Source of the DNA: Pampus argenteus
Lineage: Eukaryota; Chordata; Actinopteri; Scombriformes; Stromateidae
NCBI GenBank assembly: GCA_036937835.1
Contig: CM072873.1
Span: 10,540,501-10,604,500, forward strand
Direction: 5' to 3'
DNA: 64,000 bases
The notes under the pieces are model-generated. The model made no database searches. It was given only the letters and a program-made list of their open reading frames with translations, and had not been told where the DNA came from. How positions within the stretch are numbered: position 1 is the stretch's first letter; every line of letters begins with the position of its first letter. A program made the translations under genes and the position numbers. Below, one piece after another: positions 1 to 12,610 of this stretch.

Positions 1-3000
1 GCACCACCACTACAACCTCCTCCTCGTCCTCATCCACCTCGTCCTCTTCGCAGCAGCAGTCATGGAGCAGCCTGGTGAAGAATAACTGTCCAGACAAGGG
101 CGGGGCCACGTCGCTGGGTGGTGCCAGCTCCTCCAGCAGGAAGGGCAGCAGCAGCTCCGTCTGCAGCGTCGCGTCTTCCTCTGACATCAGCCTTAGCTCG
201 TCGGCCGGGTTGCCCGGCGGAGGGCTGCGGCTCGAGAGGAGGGCTGAGGGGCTGCTGCTCGACCAGGGCTCTGGGGTGGGAGGAGTCACAGGTGGCGGGA
301 TTAGCTCTGATGGACAACAGCAAGAGCCAATCGTTGTGCTGTCCTCCGCAGTGGAGGGTGGGTCTGGCTCTGCGTCCAGCTCCGGCACACTGACCGCTGA
401 CACACTTGTCCACGGTGACGATGCCAGAAACAAAGACTCCTCCGCAGTGAATGCTGCAACCGACCCAGCAACGGCGATCTCTATGGGGCTGGTGAGCGTG
501 AGCTCCCCTGACGTCAGCTCAGTGTCAGAGTCTTCTAGCAAGGACACGCCTTCCCAGAGGCCTTTGTGCTCCGCAGCCAATGCTCGGCTGTCGGTTAGCT
601 CTCTGCTAGCTGCTGGTGCTCCAATGAGCTCCAGCGCCAGTGTACCCAACCTGTCGTCCCGTGAGGCCAGTCTCATGGAGTCCTTCGTCCGCCGCGCACC
701 CAACATGTCGCGCACCAACGCCACCAACAACATGAACCTGAGCCGCAGCAGCAGCGACAACAACACCAACACGCTTGGCAGGAACGTCATGAGTACTGCC
801 AGTGAGTACTGCAATATTACACACTGATACTACATGTTTACTTATAGTAAGTACCAGTACACTTACATAACTGCTAATAAATACTAATCCTGCGCTGGTA
901 CTGCAGTCACGTCGAGTCAACAGAAGTTTCTGTCTCTCACTGTGCAGCTGACTAAGTGTAGAACAAGAATCTGGTGTTACTGCCTTTAAGCAACATAAAA
1001 ATGGGTTACTCTCTTTGCAGTTTAGTAAAGATCATCACATTTTGTACCCGACCTGCAGAGCACCATTGTTTGTAATCTACGATGGACCTGTCCATTTAGA
1101 AAAATTGAAAATCAAAAGAAAATGTTCTCAACTTGACTTTGCTTCAGTTGTACATTTTAGACAGATGTGAGACTTGTAGTAGTTAAAGTCAGACATTAGT
1201 TCTGTATCCTGATGAGTGAACGGCATGAGCAGCCTCCAGCCAATCAGCAGCTGTTTGTTAACGAGCTTCATCTGCTGCTTTGTGCCTTTGGTTTCTGCCA
1301 AACTAACTGCCCTTTGTTTGTTTTGTGCCGTTTGTTTGTTTGTTTGTTTGCAGCTTCTCCTCTCATGGGCGCTCAGAGCTTTCCTAACCTCACCACCACT
1401 GGCACCACCTCTACCGTTACCATGTCAACCTCCATAGTAACCAGCAGCAATAACGTAGCCACGGCCACCACGGGTCTGTCGGTGGGCCAGTTGCTAAGCA
1501 ACACCCTGACGACCAGCCTGACGTCCACATCCAGTGAGAGTGACACGGGCCAGGAGGCTGAGTTTTCTCTCTATGGTTGGTGACCACACACACACACATA
1601 CATATATACCTGCTTCAGCTAACCTGCTGTCTAACTCTTCTCACATCAAGGTGCAGACTAGCATTAAATAAATAAAAGATAGTGTAATTTAGACATTTGA
1701 ACATTGTATTAAAGCATTTCAAAGAGAATTAATTAAAACTGAAAATTAACATAATAATCTCAGCAAAAACAGTATCACATTTGGTGCTGTGTTTGATTTT
1801 TCTTCTGATCGCTTTTCTGTCTGACTAACAGGAATTCTATCTACAATGATATGAATGAATTAAAAAAGCAGCAAATCTGCATTTTGGAGAAAAGTTCATT
1901 GAAGTACCGTAACTGTTTCAGTATATCAAAGTGTGATTTCTATTACGGTACTTACTATAAACATGATTGAGTTCTGAAAATTATTTTCGTAGTGTTTGAA
2001 GCTGTTTTGAGTCCAGATTTGTTAATGTTGTGTTGGTGACAAACCATCCTTCATAGGGGTGTGACGAGACACTCAGTTCACGAGACGAGACACGAGATTG
2101 GGTTCACGAGATCGAGACGAGATTTTAAGAAAACTAAATTACAAATATGAATGCCTGGACAACAGACTTTTATTTAACTTTGTTTTTTTGTTTTCTGACG
2201 TCATTGTTTTCTGACGTCATTCGGCTGCTTGTTGGATCACAATTTAAAAGTGGCGGGGGCGTCGCAAATAGTTATGCATGTGTTTTCCGGCTGCTTGTTG
2301 GACAACTAATCTCGCGAGACCGATTTCCAACCCGACGAGAAATCTCGCAAATTTTCATATCGCGAGATCTTGCCACACGAGATCTCGTCACACCCCTAAT
2401 CCTTCATGTTTTCTTTCCTGGTAAAAACCATGAAAACAGGAGGTGGATTTTAATACTTTTCTACCTTTATGTTTCCTTCTGTGTCCGTCTCTTTTTCAAC
2501 TTCCTGTAGATTTTCTGGACAGCTGTCGTGCCAACACACTACTGGCTGAGCTGGATGATGAGGAGGACCTTCCAGAGCCTGATGACGATGATGATGAGAA
2601 CGAAGATGACAATCAGGAGGACCAGGAGTACGAGGAGGTCTTGGTATGGAAATAGATTTATTTTTATTTTTATTTTTTGTCATTTTCTTAATAAGCTATA
2701 AAAATACCAGAGCATTGTTGCTGAGTGTGATTAGTGTGTAACAGGAACTGATGATGAGCGTGTGTCCTGCTGTCCTGCAGGAGGAAGAGGAGTACGAGAC
2801 CAAAGGAGGTCGCAGGAGGACGTGGGACGATGACTTCGTCCTGAAGAGACAGTTCTCCGCTCTGGTCCCTGCCTTCGACCCCCGACCAGGAAGAACAAAC
2901 GTTCAGCAGACCACCGACCTGGAGATCCCCCCACCAGGTATAAAACATACACATGCACACACATACATGCAACTGTCAGTTAAAATCAATGTTAATGTTC

Positions 3001-6000
3001 AATTTTTTTTCTCACTTGATGCAGGAACTCCTCGTTCAGAGGTTCAGGAGGAGGTGGAGTGTGCTCCGTCTCCTCACCTCTCTCTCACCTTGAAGGTAAG
3101 ATAAATGACACAAAGTACACAACACACTAAAACTATCTGGAACGTAAAGCCTGTACTGAATTGAGAAAAAGGACGTTTAATTATGCTGCTCCCTCGTCTT
3201 GGAATTAATTGCAATCAATTACCTGAATCTTTGGGGGGGTATTTACTATGAAAATTAATACAGAATTACAGAATCCTAAAAAATCTGTTTGCACTTCAAC
3301 ATCTCATTAAGCAGCCATTGATTCGTCTGTGCTGATTGGATGTTTCGTGTGTGTGTGTCCAGGTGGCGGGCCTGGGTACGACCCGGGAGGTCGAACTTCC
3401 TCTGTCCAACTACAAGTCGACCATCTTCTACTACGTCCAGCGTCTGCTGCAGCTTTCTTGCAATGGAGCTGTGAAGACGGACAAACTGCGACGCATCTGG
3501 GAGCCCACGTACACGTGAGAGAGAGAGAAATATGAACATGAACCCTTAGCACAAACATGTCACCTCACAGTACACTGATGTTTTATTGTGGCTGTTTTGT
3601 CCCACAGGATAATGTACAGAGAGCTGAAAGACTCTGACAAGGAGAAGGAAAGCGGAAAGATGGTGATTCATCACTGTTTTTATTTCTCTTACAAACACTG
3701 AGAACACCTTCAAAATATCGATCGCATAAAATCTCATTCTGATGAGGTGGAAAAGCTGAATCTATAAAAACATGACAGATGATTTTCAAAACCTAACTAA
3801 ACCAAACTCCCACAGGACTTCTGTGAGCACGGCATCAGTGGCGGTGGTCGATCTGGTGGACTGAGTCCGAGCTCGGTGTCAGCCAATCAGAGTAGTGAGA
3901 TCCTGGGCGTGGCCAGGGAGGCAGCACAGGCAAAGGCAGGCTGTAGCCAAAATGCCTGCGGGGTGGAGGACGTGCTGCAGCTGCTACGCATCCTCTACAT
4001 CATTGGAGGAGATGGCGCCTACAACGCACGCACACTGCAGGAGGGTACGAACACACACACACACACACACGTGCTGGGATGGACAGATGATCAGTTTACA
4101 TCAAATTAAAATCACTTTGGAGTTTCTGATCTTTTACAAAATAAGAATAGTTAAAACATTTTAACCATGTCAGGATAAAAAAAAGATAAAATATTGTTAT
4201 AATTAAGAGACAAACAGTATGAGTGCAATCTGTTTCTTAATCTTTGGCTCATGTGTATAGATATCGACGAACTACAGTTTAATGCTTCTCCAGAGGAGTT
4301 CACCAGTAAGAAGGTCACAACTAAGATCCTGCAGCAGATCGAGGTCAGTCCTTTACACTGAGTTGTGTTCATGCTGCCGCTGATGAAACGTCCTGCAGGT
4401 CTAAACTGAGCGTGTCTGTTTCTCAGGAGCCTCTGGCGCTGGCCAGCGGAGCGCTGCCCGACTGGTGTGAGCAGCTCACCTCCAAGTGTCCTTTCCTCAT
4501 CCCCTTTGAGACCCGACAGCTCTACTTCACCTGCACCGCCTTTGGAGCCTCCAGGTGAGACTATTGCTTTACCTGCAGAGGGGAAAGGGCTTGTTTGCCC
4601 TCAGCTAGGCCTTACTGGTGAAGCTGTTTGCCAATTTACTAAGAAACCACAAGCTCTACTTAAGAAATTATTAAAGGCCCTGCACTGGTGCAGGACTGCA
4701 TCTGACAGTTCATCTGTCTATTTTCTCAATTATTTAATTTGTTGTTGGTCTATAAAATGGTAAAAAAAAAACGTCTATCCACAACCACAAAGTAAACTGT
4801 CCCTGACCTCTGACCTTGGCGTGTCTGCAGGGCGATAGTGTGGCTGCAGAACCGGCGTGAAGCCACAATGGAGCGCTCCCGACCGTCCACAACGGTGCGG
4901 CGTGACGACCCTGGAGAGTTTAGGGTAGGCCGGCTCAAACACGAGCGGGTCAAAGTCCCCCGAGGAGATGCCATGATGGAGTGGGCCGAGTCTGTCATGC
5001 AGCTCCACGCCGACAGGAAGTCTGTTCTGGAGGTGAGAGATGAACACAATACAGTGCTGACACAAGAGACGCACAGATTGTAGCACAGTAGCAACTCGTA
5101 CTCTGCTGCTTGATTTATATATATTTATAATATTTCAAATGCATCAAATTTATCTTTTATTTATATTATTTGTAAGTAAGCTTGAAAACGGTGACAGAAC
5201 TGTTTTTGATTTTTGGCTGTAAAATGAACCTGATCAGTGTTGATTATCATTTGGTTGTGTAATGGCACCTCTGTGTGTGTGTTTTTTGTCCAGGTGGAGT
5301 TTCAGGGAGAAGAGGGAACAGGTCTTGGTCCAACTCTGGAGTTTTATGCTTTGGTAGCTGCAGAGTTTCAGAGGACGTCGTTGGGAATCTGGCTGTGTGA
5401 CGACGACTTCCCTGATGACGAGTCACGACAGGTGAGACATTCTCACAGACTTGCACACCATGTTGTGTTTATCTTTTTAAAAATATTTGACTCCTCTTGA
5501 AGTTTAATTGGCAACAGTTTTTGTTCGTAATATTTTGTCCACTCATTTAACATTCATTGAAGGGGCAAAATTTTAGGTATTGTCTGCATTCTCTGTATGA
5601 AGAAGACTTCCTGTGTTAAAGTGATCTTGTAAACAAAACCTGGTCCTGTGTGTGTATTTCAGGTGGATCTGGGCGGCGGTCTGAAGCCTCCTGGTTTCTA
5701 CGTTCAGCGGTCCTGCGGTCTGTTCCCAGCGCCGTTCCCTCAGGACAGCGAGGAGCTGGAGCGCATCACCAAGCTCTTCCACTTCCTGGGCGTCTTCCTG
5801 GCCAAGTGTATCCAGGACAATCGGTTAGTGGACCTGCCGGTATCGCAGCCCTTCTTCAAACTGCTCTGCATGGGTGACATCAAGTCCAACATGAGCAAGC
5901 TGCTGTACCAGTCACGCAGCCTGCCACAAGGCCATGACCCGGAGCGACCACACCTGCAGCCCTTCCTGCTGCTGTCTGAGGTGCAGTCCGAGGCGTCCAC

Positions 6001-8290
6001 CGAGGAGAGCCAGGAGACGTATTCTGTTGGCAGCTTTGATGAAGACTCCAAGTCTGAGTTCATCATGGATCCCCCAAAACCCAAACCGCCTGCATGGTAC
6101 CACGGCATCCTTACGTGGGATGATTTCCAGCTCGTCAATCCGCACAGGTGAGACAGATGCAGACAGACTGCTATTAGTGTTGAACAGGTATGACAGGAGG
6201 TGACCGTTTCTGTGATGCATCTTCTTTTTAAAATTGTTCTTTGTATTAACTTTCTCAGCATTTTAATCACTGATTCACTCATTCAAGATGCTCAGATAAA
6301 ATGAAGTTTGTAATAATATTCTGTTTATCCATTATTTTGCAAAAAGTTTAGAAGCCTCCCTCAACTGTTGCTCTTCCTGAGGTTTCTTCCATTTTTCCAG
6401 ATAAAAAAACGAGCACCTAAAAAAAAAAGATTACAACAGAAAATTTGTGAATTGACTAAAATAACTATTAAAAGCTGCTTTTCTATAAATTAAAGGCTGT
6501 AGGGGAGACTGTAAAGTATTAGTAAAGGAAGTTCCATCTCCTCCTTTTCTCATCTTCATCCTCCTCCCTGCTGCAGGGCAACCTTCCTGAAGGAGGTGAA
6601 AGAGCTGGCGGTGAAGAGGAGGCAGATTCTGGCCAGTAAGAGTCTCTCCGAGGACGAGAAGAACACCAGGCTACAGGACCTGATGCTGAGGAACCCGCTG
6701 GGCTCCGGGCCCCCCCTCAGCATCGAGGACCTTGGGTAAGACACACACACACACACATGAACAACACGTACATCAAGTTCCTGGAGCTTTTTGACTAATA
6801 ATACTGTAGTCCAAACAAAACTGTTAAATGAATTCTTCTTTCTCTGTATTCAGGTTGAACTTCCAGTTTTGTCCATCCTCAAAAGTTCACGGTTTCTCAG
6901 CTGTGGATCTCAAAACAAACGGAGACGACGAGGTAAAAACACCTGAAAAGTTGTCTGTCACTGCAACAACACATACTGAGGGATATTTGTCTTTTGTAGC
7001 AGCAAACAATGTTTAACACAAGATATTTTATAAAAAAAAATATATGTGAATCTCGGTTACAGTGATTCTGAATATTCTCTGCTGTACCGATGTTCTTGAA
7101 AAGTAAGGATTTGAGAGTTTTAGGTGATGAATTAAATTCAACCGTCAAAGTCTTACTGAACGTGTTCACCTCTTCGTATGTGTTTAGATGGTGACGATGG
7201 AGAACGCAGAGGAGTACGTGGAGTTGATGTTTGACTTCTGTATGCACACCGGCATCCAGAAACAGATGGAGGCCTTCAGAGGTAAACACACATGTACAAA
7301 TACACAGAAATTACATATATGATACATACACCATCAAGTAAAGTACAAATTATTGTAATAACTAAAGTCTCTTATAATGGTAAAATCCAAGTGAAATTTG
7401 GTTGGTTTCAACTCCTCTCGTTTTGTCCTCAGAGGGTTTTAATCGAGTGTTTCCGATGGAGAAGTTGAGCTCTTTCAGCCATAAGGAGGTCCAGATGATC
7501 CTCTGCGGCAACCAGTCGCCTTCCTGGACTGCTGATGACATCATTAACTACACTGAACCAAAGCTGGGTTACACCAGAGACAGGTAGGTGCTCTCTGTGC
7601 CTTGACTCAGCTGGCTGTAACACGACTCTTCTTACGTGGCTCTAACTTTGTCCTCATTCCCTCTGCAGTCCCGGCTTCCTGCGCTTTGTCAGAGTTTTAT
7701 GTGGGATGTCGTCAGATGAGAGGAAAGCTTTCCTGCAGTTTACCACCGGCTGCTCCACGCTGCCCCCTGGAGGCCTTGCCAACCTGCATCCCCGCCTCAC
7801 CATCGTCAGGAAGGTAAAGGCTCCCTGTGATTGGCTACGTTGTGTCAGAAGATAGGACAATAGAAATTTGTCAGATATCAGATTTTGAAGAGAAGTATAA
7901 CTTTTTCTGGTTTAATTTTTTCTCTCATTATTGTTTGATTTTGGATGTAAATGAGGGACACATCATCAACTCATAGATGGATAGATAGATATGAGTACTT
8001 TAAGTCCCAAAGGGAAACTAAAAGTGTTAACATAATTCAAAATACATGTGTTCACATTTTCTCTTTATTGCTTCCTCCTAGAATATAATTTTTGTAAAAT
8101 ACTGTAAATGATTTGGTTCTGTGAATCTGATTGGCTTCCCTCCCTCCCCCAGGTGGACGCTACAGACTCCAGTTACCCATCAGTCAACACCTGCGTTCAC
8201 TATCTGAAACTCCCCGAGTATTCCTCTGAGGACATCATGAGGGAGCGTCTGCTGGCCGCCACCATGGAGAAAGGCTTCCACCTCAACTGA
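1..8290 (+). CDS. hectd1: hectd1, HECT-domain E3 ubiquitin ligase, 3' part (19 exons in window)
   Basis: E3 ubiquitin-protein ligase of the HECT class, partial: the gene starts upstream of the window. Exons: 1-801, 1354-1575, 2510-2643, 2781-2937, 3025-3095, 3363-3514, 3608-3662, 3816-4044, 4261-4343, 4427-4554, 4831-5032, 5294-5431, 5663-6147, 6577-6735, 6854-6932, 7188-7281, 7433-7583, 7669-7813, 8153-8290. All junctions are GT-AG and in phase, giving 1206 aa. The first exon encodes a Thr/Ser-rich disordered stretch with a short Gln run; the third encodes an acidic tract ([16 protein letters not shown]). The HECT domain fills the C-terminal part. The catalytic thioester Cys is in the [12 protein letters not shown] motif, TGC at 8192-8194, 32 residues from the end, and the protein ends GFHLN. 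TRIP12 is the nearest alternative, but it ends differently (from memory) and the neighbour ap4s1 fits HECTD1 synteny. Fish residues agree closely with my memory of human HECTD1. Confidence 0.95.
1314..1353 (+). repeat. (GTTT)n tract forming the polypyrimidine tract of a hectd1 acceptor
   Basis: A run of TTTG/GTTT units runs directly into the CAG acceptor of the hectd1 exon that starts at 1354. The microsatellite therefore acts as the pyrimidine-rich tract of this 3' splice site. Confidence 0.7.
2054..2398. mobile_element. hAT-type MITE with 8-bp target site duplication in a hectd1 intron
   Basis: A 345-bp non-autonomous DNA transposon. Its terminal inverted repeats are perfect over 16 bp (TAGGGGTGTGACGAGA at the left end and its reverse complement at the right end). 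It is flanked by an identical 8-bp direct duplication, ATCCTTCA, at 2046-2053 and 2399-2406. TIRs plus an 8-bp duplication are the signature of the hAT superfamily. There is no transposase ORF. Inside are many ACGAGA/CGAGAT subrepeats near both ends, two perfect TGACGTCA sites (2196-2203 and 2212-2219), a repeated GGCTGCTTGTTGG segment and a TCTCGCGAGA palindrome at 2310-2319. The perfect duplication suggests a fairly young insertion. Confidence 0.9.
7976..8025. repeat. Short GATA-rich repeat remnant in the last hectd1 intron
   Basis: A few GATA units are followed by a stretch resembling the 'actttaagtcccaaagggaaa' end common in fish retroelement tails. This is only a fragment and family assignment is by recollection. 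Confidence 0.35.
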
Positions 8291-10215
8291 CCACCGCCGC
8301 ACTGAGCATGCTCCGTCATTTGTCCATCTTGCCAGCCGCGTGATTGACAGGATCAGCCAGCCAATCCAAACCAGCTGTCTGACAGACTGACTGGAGGAGG
8401 AGGATTTATGTTGCAGAAAAAAAAAATTAAGAAAAGCTGTGCTCCCTCCTTACATCCTTAACCATGCCCTCTTCATCAGCAGCATCTTCCTCCTCGCCAC
8501 CCGGCTGCTGCTGCTGATTTCCTGTCAGACGCTGCTGTGTGTGTGTGTGTGTGTTTGTGTGCGTGTGTGACCTTCCTCCTACTCTTCCTCCCATGTGTCT
8601 GTCCTCAGTTCTTAGCTTCTGTTTAAAGTTTCTTCTTCAGCAAACAATCACGCTTCTACTTCTTTCTCCTTCTTCCCTCCTCCTGTTTCTTTTTTGTTTT
8701 TATTTTGTTTTATTGCTTTCTGTGTGTGTGAGACTGTTTTGGGGTTGTTTCTGACCGGCTGTAACAGGTGAAAGGTCGGAGTGCATTTGGTGTTTTACAA
8801 TGAAGCTATAGAGACAAAAACACTGGTTGTGTGCGAGGCACATCTAAAGAGAAAAAGGAGGAAAAAAAAATTAAGACGCTCTGCTCACCCTTGTATTTTC
8901 TTTGTATATTATAAACATTTATTTAACTCAAGTTGCAGTTTGAGGTAACAGATATTTTCAAATGTGTATGCTCCAAAAAATAATCATTAAAATGTTTGCA
9001 AAGTATGAAGTAAAAATGGACTAGTGTGATTTGTGTGAGGAAGCTGTGTGTTGTAAAGGCCACCAGGGAGCAAAAGAGACATGTTTTTAGAGGGTCAGTT
9101 AACCTCAAATTATAATTTAAATTAAAGCTGCGAGCAGCAATGATCAGGCCCTGACACCCATGCGCACATCGGGGCACGCGACTGACAAAGGATAACGTTT
9201 CTCACACAAGGCTGACTTTCTGTAGCCAGTAGGCGTCGCTACGGCCACAAGTCAATATCGAGACACAGGTATGTTTAGCCTGTGATTTTTGTCACTCAGT
9301 ATTTTTATCACAAAGGGTTTGATACAACACAGGTTTGAAGTTGTTCGGGTAAACTCTCTAGGAGGAGTTTGTTGTAGTACAAAACAGGAATCATTTGCAG
9401 TTGTATGAGGTTTTCTGGGATACTGTGGGTTGTGGCTTGGAGAAATGTCAGACAAGGAGAGTACTTGGAAATGATGGTGGAACCAGAATCGAGTAGCTAC
9501 TTGTCTACTTGACACTTGCCAGTGTCTCGAAGGAATTTAGGGGTAAATGTACTTTGAAGTACAGGTAGAACAGCAAGGTGTTGTCTTGAAGAATGTTGTG
9601 TGCTCCTGGTTCTGGCACATGCTAGTTAAGCTTCAATAAAAGATCCTAGATGACTTGTTTTCATTGATCAGGATCAATATGTTACCAAAGCAACATCATT
9701 ACCTTTAGTCCTTTATTTTTATACATTATGACATGATGTTACACCACTTTTTTCTTTGTTTTATTGATATTTATCAAACAAGAATAAATCTGCCTTGATT
9801 TGGTTGTCAATCATTTTCTGATCATTTTTTATTGATCTGCACTTATCAGTGTCAATATATTTATACATTACAAATATTTACAGATAGTTTTTTAATTACT
9901 CGCACTTTTTAAGTACAATCAGATGTCAGCCCAATCTATTCATCTGATTGGCTGTTCCTTCATGTGATCAGTAGCAGGACATCACTTGATAAATGTGTCT
10001 TATTGATCACTTTAGTTAGTTTTTAGTGGCTGACAACACAACTTGAAACTCAGCACAGGTTGAACGTTTTTACTTTTTACATGAAATTTGCAACAACTTT
10101 GTGCAATTATGAGAGTTTACAAAAACTGACTTTAAACATTTGCACAATCAAACCTCTCAAAAAAATGTGACAAAATTCTTTCATGTTGTTCTTGAATGTT
10201 TTCATGATTCAGTAA
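8291..10215. other. hectd1 3' UTR and convergent gap to ap4s1
   Basis: No coding potential was seen. The first several hundred bases after the hectd1 stop should be 3' UTR; candidate poly(A) hexamers on the + strand include AATAAA at 9635-9640. A (TG)n stretch lies near 8538. From about 9121 to 9500 the sequence starts with a GCTGCGAGCAGCAATGA-like segment that I recall from dispersed teleost repeats of unknown class. ap4s1 arrives from the other side, so hectd1 and ap4s1 are convergent (tail to tail). Confidence 0.5.
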
Positions 10216-10221
10216 TTTATT
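10216..10221 (-). terminator. ap4s1: Putative poly(A) signal of ap4s1
   Basis: AATAAA on the minus strand (TTTATT as written), about 100 bp downstream of the ap4s1 stop codon. This is a normal distance for a short 3' UTR. Confidence 0.5.
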
Positions 10222-10319
10222 TATAAATAATTGAACACATTTCCCTGAAAAACTTCAACTGGTCTTCATCCCCTGCAAGTTTACAGTCTTCTTTAAATAT
10301 GTCAGTCTGTGATGTCACT

Positions 10320-11483
10320 TTAGCCATCGGCCATCTTGTCGAGGGCGGTGAGCGGTGCCAGCACGCGGCTCTTGTTGGTTTCCACAATGTGTCCGTTCTG
10401 GATCATCTCATCCAAGATGACGTGAACTCGGTCCAGGTTGAACATGATCTGATGGAGGCGCAGAGTCGAGGAAACAAAACAAACATCTACACAAAATAAA
10501 CTGCTGAAGGTGACAGAGATCAGTGTGGCACTTAACGTTAAAGGATACGTCCAGTTCACTCTGTTGAGAGACAAACAGTAATTAGACTGGAAACTGAATG
10601 AAATGGGAAAAGCAACATTCAGAAAACTATAAAGCTGGCTCATCAAAGATATTTCTTGTTGAGGAAATTTGATGGCTCAAGTCAAGCTGCAACAATTAAT
10701 TGATGGAGTCATTTCTTAATACGAGAAAGCTAAAATTCCCTAAATCTAGCTTCTCAAATGTGAATAAAGGTTTTTAGTTTTCTTCTAAATGTGGAAACAA
10801 TATCTCAGTTCATCTAGTAGTTTGTTCCTTTGAATAGTCTGAACTCACCACCCGGCTGAAGTATTTATCCAAAACCTCCACAAAGTTATGCACCAGCTCA
10901 TAGATGGACAGCTCATTCTGAGGGAGACAAACCAAATCACAGAAATATTCAGCTTGATTTGTTTTCAGTTAAACATTTCTGTTTCTGTACAGATTAAATA
11001 AACTAGATACAACATGTGACTCAGTGAGTTTTGGATTATTTCCCCCCCTGCTTCCATTCTTTATGCTCAGCTAAATGTCTAAACATCTCTCAGAAAGAAA
11101 AGAAGAAAATATTGAAGTGTTCCTTTAAGCGACAGTCTTCCTTTAGGTTCTCAGGTGACCCTCACCTCGCTGTCTGTGACTCCCACCACGATATAAAGAG
11201 CAGCATACTGACGGTAAACCAGTTTAAAGTCTTTATACTCCACAAAGGAACACTGCAAACAAGCAGAGAGGGGTTGCGTTAAAGGACTATACGACTATGT
11301 TTGTGTTTTTACATCAGTTACTGCACATGCAGATACTTCAGGGACCTGGTCTTTCTTGCGGGACAGACAGCAGCGGACCACGTCGGCTTCCAGCGCCGCC
11401 CTCCTACTCAGCTCCACAGGTTGGTAATACCTGGACAGCCTGGTCTGGCCCTGTCGGTTCACCATCAGCACAAACTTTATCAT
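10320..11483 (-). CDS. ap4s1: ap4s1, AP-4 adaptor complex sigma subunit (complete)
   Basis: Small (sigma) subunit of the AP-4 adaptor, which sorts cargo such as ATG9A at the trans-Golgi network. Coding exons on the minus strand, 5' to 3': 11483-11346, 11252-11166, 10917-10849, 10560-10549, 10448-10320. The sum is 144 aa plus TAA (10322-10320), the length of human AP4S1. It starts [20 protein letters not shown], runs through the longin-fold core ([35 protein letters not shown]), and ends [13 protein letters not shown]. These residues match AP4S1 better than AP1S or AP2S, especially [10 protein letters not shown] and [11 protein letters not shown]. Residues 99-102 (SELD) come from a 12-nt microexon. 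The start ATG is preceded by an acceptor at about 11503, so the upstream exon is non-coding. Position next to hectd1 and head to head with strn3 agrees with human 14q12. Confidence 0.95.
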
Positions 11484-12381
11484 CCTCTGATTGGCTGCCA
11501 GCCTGAAACACAGCAAAGGTCTGATTGTTGTGAAATATGAGTATGTTTACCTTCTGACAGACGGTTTAGAGCTCCAAAATGCAGACTGAAATATTATAAA
11601 AAGTCATCTGTTCCATAAATCCATTAAGATTTTGAGTTAAAGGTTATGTGGTCACAAGAGCACATTATGGTAGATCTGATATCTGATATGTGTAATACTT
11701 CAGTTGTTGAGTTTATGTTGAATGTGCAATATTATGTTATTGGTTTTTATTGATTTCATTGGTCTTATTGTGTGTTTATGTGTTAATTGTATCAATGATT
11801 GTAAAGATATAAGTATCTAAGTATGTCTCAAGATAAATATTGACACTGGGCTCCAGAAAATATTTGAATATACTTGTGATTTTGGTGGATTATAAGAAAT
11901 AATTTGTTCATATGTATGTATTTACACAAAAATATTACGGATGGATGTTGTTGAAAATATATTACATACATACATACATACAACGTTTATTATCTTGCAT
12001 GTTTCATTAACTCATGAGAAACATCTTTTCAGGATCATATTATTTTAAAAAATTGCATCTGGGCTGTTTTGTTAATAGCTTCTAAATATTAGTGGTCGAT
12101 AAAAATTAAATCACATCGTAATATAATCCATTAATGTTATTTAATATTGATAAATGCTATCAACGTCAATCAATATCGGATTTTTCACCGGTGTTCAGAG
12201 AAATGTTTACAAGACAGAGAGCTGTGGTTTCCGATGAGCACCTGAAGGCAGCACGCCACCATATTACATATAAGCAGTTTCTAACAGTTAATTACAGTAT
12301 TTTAACTGTAGCTGGACATTTCTATCTGACCGTTAACTGTGTCACTTATCGGTTAATAACGGAAACGTTTCTGTGACTCAC

Positions 12382-12610
12382 CAGCAGCTGTTGTCTTGTA
12401 TCTGAATAGTAGCTACATTAGCTAACAGGTTAGCTGCTGTTAGCTTCTTTCAGAATATAAACTTCTTTTAAAGTAATGAGGATTCACAGCGGTTTGAATA
12501 CTGACCGTTACCATTAAACTATCAAATTAGATAAAAAACAACAGGAAGATTTCTATTTTCAACGCTAACAAAGCTAGCTGGAGTTGTTAGCTCTACTGCG
12601 CAGGTGCAGT
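12382..12610 (-). promoter_or_regulatory. ap4s1: Putative 5' non-coding exon and promoter of ap4s1
   Basis: On the minus strand a strong donor (CAGCTGCTG then GTGAGTCAC) ends at 12382. The acceptor before the coding start lies at about 11503, so an untranslated first exon just upstream of 12382 is likely. The sequence near 12595 (CTGCGCAGG) is locally GC-richer. The transcription start is not determined; this is inference. Confidence 0.4.

Noticed and set aside
1..8290. Identity as trip12 instead of hectd1
   Set aside because: Both are large HECT ligases, but the C-terminal sequence (TMEKGFHLN) and the neighbour ap4s1 fit HECTD1 at human 14q12.
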